Below, piece by piece: positions 5,425 to 7,107 of a stretch of 7,107 nucleotides of DNA. The DNA lies in the NCBI GenBank assembly GCA_947445425.1, contig CANFFA010000117.1, forward strand, positions 1 through 7,107. The letters run 5' to 3'. Made by a program: the position numbers and the translations under genes. The DNA comes from Paludibacteraceae bacterium. GTDB lineage: Bacteria; Bacteroidota; Bacteroidia; Bacteroidales; Paludibacteraceae. The first letter of the stretch is position 1. The number at the start of each line of letters is the position of its first letter. The notes under the pieces were generated by a model, which saw nothing but the letters and a program-made list of their open reading frames with translations, was not told the DNA's origin and made no database searches.

Positions 5425-5889
5425 TTATGCTTGTAAAATCATACTATTGCAAATTTCTGTTGGGTTTACAATTGGAAGTGGAAAATCTGAAAGTTTTGAT
5501 TCACTGGTTTTTGCAACCAATACTCCTCTTAATGTTCCTATTGCAATACCTAAAATAGAGGGTAGTATTCCATTTTTATCTTCAATCTCATTCTCATTTA
5601 TTGAAATCAAGTTATTTAAATCGGTGATTTCAAAACTATTTGATGTTTGTATCTCTATTAATTTAGATAATTCTGAATCTGTTGGATAAAAATACTTTAC
5701 ATTGAGATGAATAATTAATTCGTTTTTCTCATTATTTATTTCTAACTTAAACCCAAACTCTATATTGATACTATCTCCCTCAATTTTTATAATTGATGAA
5801 ATTAATTCAGAATCAATAAAGAAAAGTGTCTCTTGCACTTTCAGTATCTTAAGTTGAACCTGAATTGGATCAGTTTTTGCTTTTTTCAT
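5425..5889 (-). CDS. SecB-like chaperone of a toxin-antitoxin-chaperone cassette
   Basis: The 154 residues match the size and plan of SecB (E. coli SecB is 155 aa). An N-terminal beta region has strand-like stretches at about 8-25, 40-52 and 56-68, then another near 76-90. A hydrophobic helix (about 107-127) follows, and then FPLPIVNPTEI (136-146). That last motif corresponds to the FPPLxLxPINF-like segment after the first long helix of SecB. SecB proteins are tetrameric holdases for unfolded proteins. Members encoded beside HigBA-type toxin-antitoxin pairs, such as M. tuberculosis Rv1957, bind the antitoxin and stop it from aggregating or being degraded. The gene starts 12 bp after the antitoxin stop with no promoter-like box between, so it is the last gene of the operon and ends at two hairpins. 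Overall identity to canonical SecB appears low; the match rests on topology, length, the FPLP..NP motif and the neighbours. Confidence 0.75.
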   Translation of the reverse strand: MKKAKTDPIQVQLKILKVQETLFFIDSELISSIIKIEGDSINIEFGFKLEINNEKNELIIHLNVKYFYPTDSELSKLIEIQTSNSFEITDLNNLISINENEIEDKNGILPSILGIAIGTLRGVLVAKTSESKLSDFPLPIVNPTEICNSMILQA

Positions 5890-5901
5890 GTTTTATTTCT
5901 A

Positions 5902-6339
5902 TTAACAGTCAAAGGAGCTTAAGAAATGTCCTGATTTATTGAGTTTTCCTGTATTCCAATTGGTATTCAAATGAATGTTTTTCATAGGACTTGGAATAAG
6001 ATTCATGGACTGATTCGAGAAGTTTATCGAAAGTGTTTCGAACTGTGTTGATTTTGGTTTATTAGCCTTTTTCGTCCCAGCTACCATTAAAATATCCTCT
6101 CCCAACTTGGCTTGAATTTTCAGTAGTGTCTCAACTGTAAAATTGTGAGTTCCTTGCAGCCATTTGCTGATTTCAGCTTCACTTTTCCCGAGCATCTTGG
6201 CAAGATCCTTTTGTTTAAGACCTTTCATCTCAAGAATATCAAAGATTCTATTTGCAATATCTATTGCAAAATCTACATTCTGTTTGATTTCTGGAGTAAT
6301 AAGCTTTCTGCTTTGCTCCATGATAGAGTTTCTTTTCAT
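5902..6339 (-). CDS. XRE-family HigA-like antitoxin with long C-terminal tail
   Basis: Residues 31-85 are a helix-turn-helix of the XRE/Cro type: GLKQKDLAKMLGKSEAEISK covers helices 2 and 3, followed by WLQGTHNFTVETLLKIQAKL. Such proteins bind the operator of their own operon and neutralise the partner toxin. After the HTH there are about 60 further residues (88-145), polar and probably unstructured, with scattered hydrophobic and aromatic residues (F100, L103, I105, F107, W128, F139, L140, F143). In TAC systems this position holds the chaperone addiction (ChAD) segment bound by the SecB-like partner, so I read the tail that way by inference. ATG 6339 is 10 bp after the toxin stop, and M7 at 6321 is an alternative start. 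The order toxin, antitoxin, chaperone is that of the higBA-type TAC operons. XRE assignment is firm; antitoxin function is inferred from context. Confidence 0.85.
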   Translation of the reverse strand: MKRNSIMEQSRKLITPEIKQNVDFAIDIANRIFDILEMKGLKQKDLAKMLGKSEAEISKWLQGTHNFTVETLLKIQAKLGEDILMVAGTKKANKPKSTQFETLSINFSNQSMNLIPSPMKNIHLNTNWNTGKLNKSGHFLSSFDC

Positions 6340-6349
6340 AAGTTTTTTG

Positions 6350-6841
6350 TTATTTCTCGCCGTTTATATATAACGATAAATCACCATTTATGTTTTTACC
6401 TACAATTTGGATTTTGTGCTTCTTTTGTTTGATATTAAGTTCAGAATCAATGTCACGGAGCGTCTCAACACATTGATTTAGATACTCATCTTCATTGTAG
6501 GTGCGTGTTGTTTTTAGACCTCCATTACCAAGAATCAATATTTGGGGAGAGATGCAAATGCAATATATTCTTAGATTGATAGTTTCCAACTGGCTTGGAA
6601 GTTCTGCGGTTCTGTCTTTAACTTTTCCGGCAAACCTGAAATGTCTAGGAAATACACCATCTTGAGTGATGCGTTCCAGCCTATACATGATGCGTCCTAT
6701 TTCTTCGGGATGAGATTCGTTGAAGGTTACAAGAAATTTCTCAAACTCGGTCTGAGTTTCATTCTCAAATTGAAATGAATAGAAATTGACTTTTTCATAC
6801 TCTTCCAATAAAACTATATCTAATTTCCGTTTTAAATTCAC
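6350..6841 (-). CDS. RelE/HigB-like toxin (Gp49-type), GTG start
   Basis: This is the likely toxin of the cassette. The C-terminal two thirds resemble the HigB/Gp49-like branch of the RelE superfamily, ribosome-dependent mRNA interferases. MYRLERITQDGVFPRHFRF (52-70) is followed by a basic/acidic linker, LPSQLETINLRIYCICIS (81-98), and the strand with turn ILILGNGGLKTTRTYNEDEY (101-120). A helix (CVETLRDID) then follows. Residues 133-163 form an extra beta-rich tail beyond a typical RelE domain, and the N-terminal 1-45 is acidic and helical. At 163 aa it is longer than classical RelE (about 95 aa). I cannot assign catalytic residues safely. The start is GTG at 6841; no ATG upstream is in frame, and a candidate -7 box ends 18 bp before it. 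It is the first gene of the operon. Confidence 0.7.
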   Translation of the reverse strand: MNLKRKLDIVLLEEYEKVNFYSFQFENETQTEFEKFLVTFNESHPEEIGRIMYRLERITQDGVFPRHFRFAGKVKDRTAELPSQLETINLRIYCICISPQILILGNGGLKTTRTYNEDEYLNQCVETLRDIDSELNIKQKKHKIQIVGKNINGDLSLYINGEK

Positions 6842-6852
6842 TTTTGAGTTAA
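6839..6852 (-). promoter_or_regulatory. Possible operator half-site overlapping toxin start
   Basis: On the minus strand this reads TTAACTCAAAAGTG. It matches 13 of 14 bases of the plus-strand site 6904-6917 (TTAACTTAAAAGTG), so the two form an inverted pair flanking the promoter box. Binding here would cover the initiation region, as expected for autoregulation by the XRE antitoxin. Confidence 0.4.
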
Positions 6853-6858
6853 GTTTTG

Positions 6859-6866
6859 CAAAAGTA
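6859..6866 (-). promoter_or_regulatory. Candidate -7 promoter box TACTTTTG for the TAC operon
   Basis: TACTTTTG on the minus strand matches TAnnTTTG. Initiation near 6853 would leave only about a dozen bases before the GTG start of the toxin, giving a very short leader. A TTG at 6899-6897 is about 30 bp upstream, farther than the usual spacing, so the -33 element is uncertain. The box lies between two copies of an inverted TTAACTyAAAAGTG motif. Confidence 0.45.
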
Positions 6867-6897
6867 ATACTTATTTTAATTTATTCTACCATAAGAC

Positions 6898-6930
6898 AAT
6901 TAATTAACTTAAAAGTGAAGTTAATTAATT
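6898..6930. promoter_or_regulatory. 13-bp inverted repeat, candidate antitoxin operator
   Basis: AATTAATTAACTT (6898-6910) and its perfect complement (6918-6930) flank a 7-bp spacer, AAAAGTG. It lies upstream of the toxin promoter box, near where the -33 region and RNA polymerase would sit. XRE antitoxins commonly bind such palindromes. An alternative is a weak A/T-rich terminator for the partial frame ending at 6930-6932, but there is no T-run after it on that strand. Confidence 0.5.
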
Positions 6931-7106
6931 TAAAGACATTTTCTATGATTTGTCTTCACAAACTCTCTATCCACAGTACAATAGGCTTTTTTATGGCAAT
7001 TAGGATTTAGAGCTTCGGCATTATCGATTAGAGATATCCTTATTTTTATTTGGTACACTTTACAAAAGTGCGACAGCTGTGATGAAATCTTACGTTTTGC
7101 TGTAAA
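6930..7106 (-). CDS. Possible C-terminal tail of a gene entering from the right edge
   Basis: The minus-strand frame is open for 58 codons from the right edge to a TAA at 6932-6930. It is Cys-, His- and Lys-rich (LSHFCKVYQIKIRISLID, then NPNCHKKAYCTVDREFV). Four cysteines occur at residues 15, 37, 43 and 57 of the visible part, but not with clear zinc-knuckle spacing. I do not recognise the protein. A chance open frame of this length is possible in DNA of this composition, so this is a tentative call; its start lies outside the window. Confidence 0.3.
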   Translation of the reverse strand, partial: FTAKRKISSQLSHFCKVYQIKIRISLIDNAEALNPNCHKKAYCTVDREFVKTNHRKCL

Positions 7107-7107
7107 A

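Noticed and set aside
5417..5689. Plus-strand 90-codon open frame
   Set aside because: It is antisense to the SecB-like gene, which has the better composition, operon context and a recognisable fold.
6145..6432. Plus-strand open frames opposite the antitoxin and toxin, Phe- and Ser-rich
   Set aside because: Their composition is that expected of the complement of A-rich coding DNA, and the opposite strand carries a clear XRE domain.
6786..7010. Plus-strand 74-codon open frame across the toxin promoter
   Set aside because: It overlaps the toxin start and the inverted-repeat operator region, has low-complexity Leu/Ile/Lys composition and shows no recognisable domain.
1..7107. CRISPR array, tRNA, rRNA or complete insertion sequence
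   Set aside because: No regularly spaced repeats, cloverleaf, rRNA-like stretch, transposase gene or paired terminal repeats with target duplication were seen.

Overview
The window is AT-rich DNA that looks like a Bacteroidota genome, most likely Flavobacteriia. The supporting signs are low GC, genes without Shine-Dalgarno sites, A/T-rich leaders, candidate TAnnTTTG -7 promoter boxes, a CobB-type sirtuin without zinc cysteines, and a candidate rod-shaped 6S-type RNA. This placement is inference from style and gene content; no phylogenetic marker gene is present. All complete genes lie on the minus strand. The only plus-strand gene is cut by the left edge.

Layout from left to right. (1) Positions 2-928, plus: the C-terminal part of a DUF2806 protein, separated from the convergent gene by a strong, possibly bidirectional hairpin terminator (951-987). 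(2) Positions 1060-2259, minus: a calcineurin-like metallophosphoesterase and, upstream of it, an unrecognised 118-aa protein, with a large stem-loop between them. (3) Positions 2512-3755, minus: an unrecognised 315-aa protein with a zinc-ribbon-like CxxC pair, preceded by a roughly 200-nt non-coding RNA. That RNA folds into a long interrupted rod resembling 6S RNA, ends in a T7 run, and has a TATATTTG box upstream. (4) Positions 3851-4846, minus: a CobB/SIRT5-like sirtuin followed by a small acidic protein. (5) Positions 4947-5268, minus: a small membrane protein whose frame is broken at a run of nine A (plus strand). (6) Positions 5353-5419: two strong hairpins. (7) Positions 5425-6841, minus: three tightly packed genes encoding a RelE/HigB-like toxin, an XRE-family HigA-like antitoxin with a long C-terminal tail, and a SecB-like chaperone. 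Upstream lie a candidate promoter and a 13-bp inverted repeat. (8) Position 6930 to the right edge, minus: the possible tail of another reading frame.

The best candidate for an interesting system is the three-gene cassette in (7). Gene order, spacing and the antitoxin tail match the toxin-antitoxin-chaperone (TAC) design known from the Mycobacterium tuberculosis HigB1-HigA1-Rv1957 locus. In that design a SecB-like chaperone protects an unstable, chaperone-addicted antitoxin. The class is known, but the toxin subfamily and the antitoxin tail here may be divergent. The second item is the structured RNA, whose apical-loop segment GCGTGGG is complementary to CCCACGC next to its terminal T-run. 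This implies a pseudoknot or a conformational switch.
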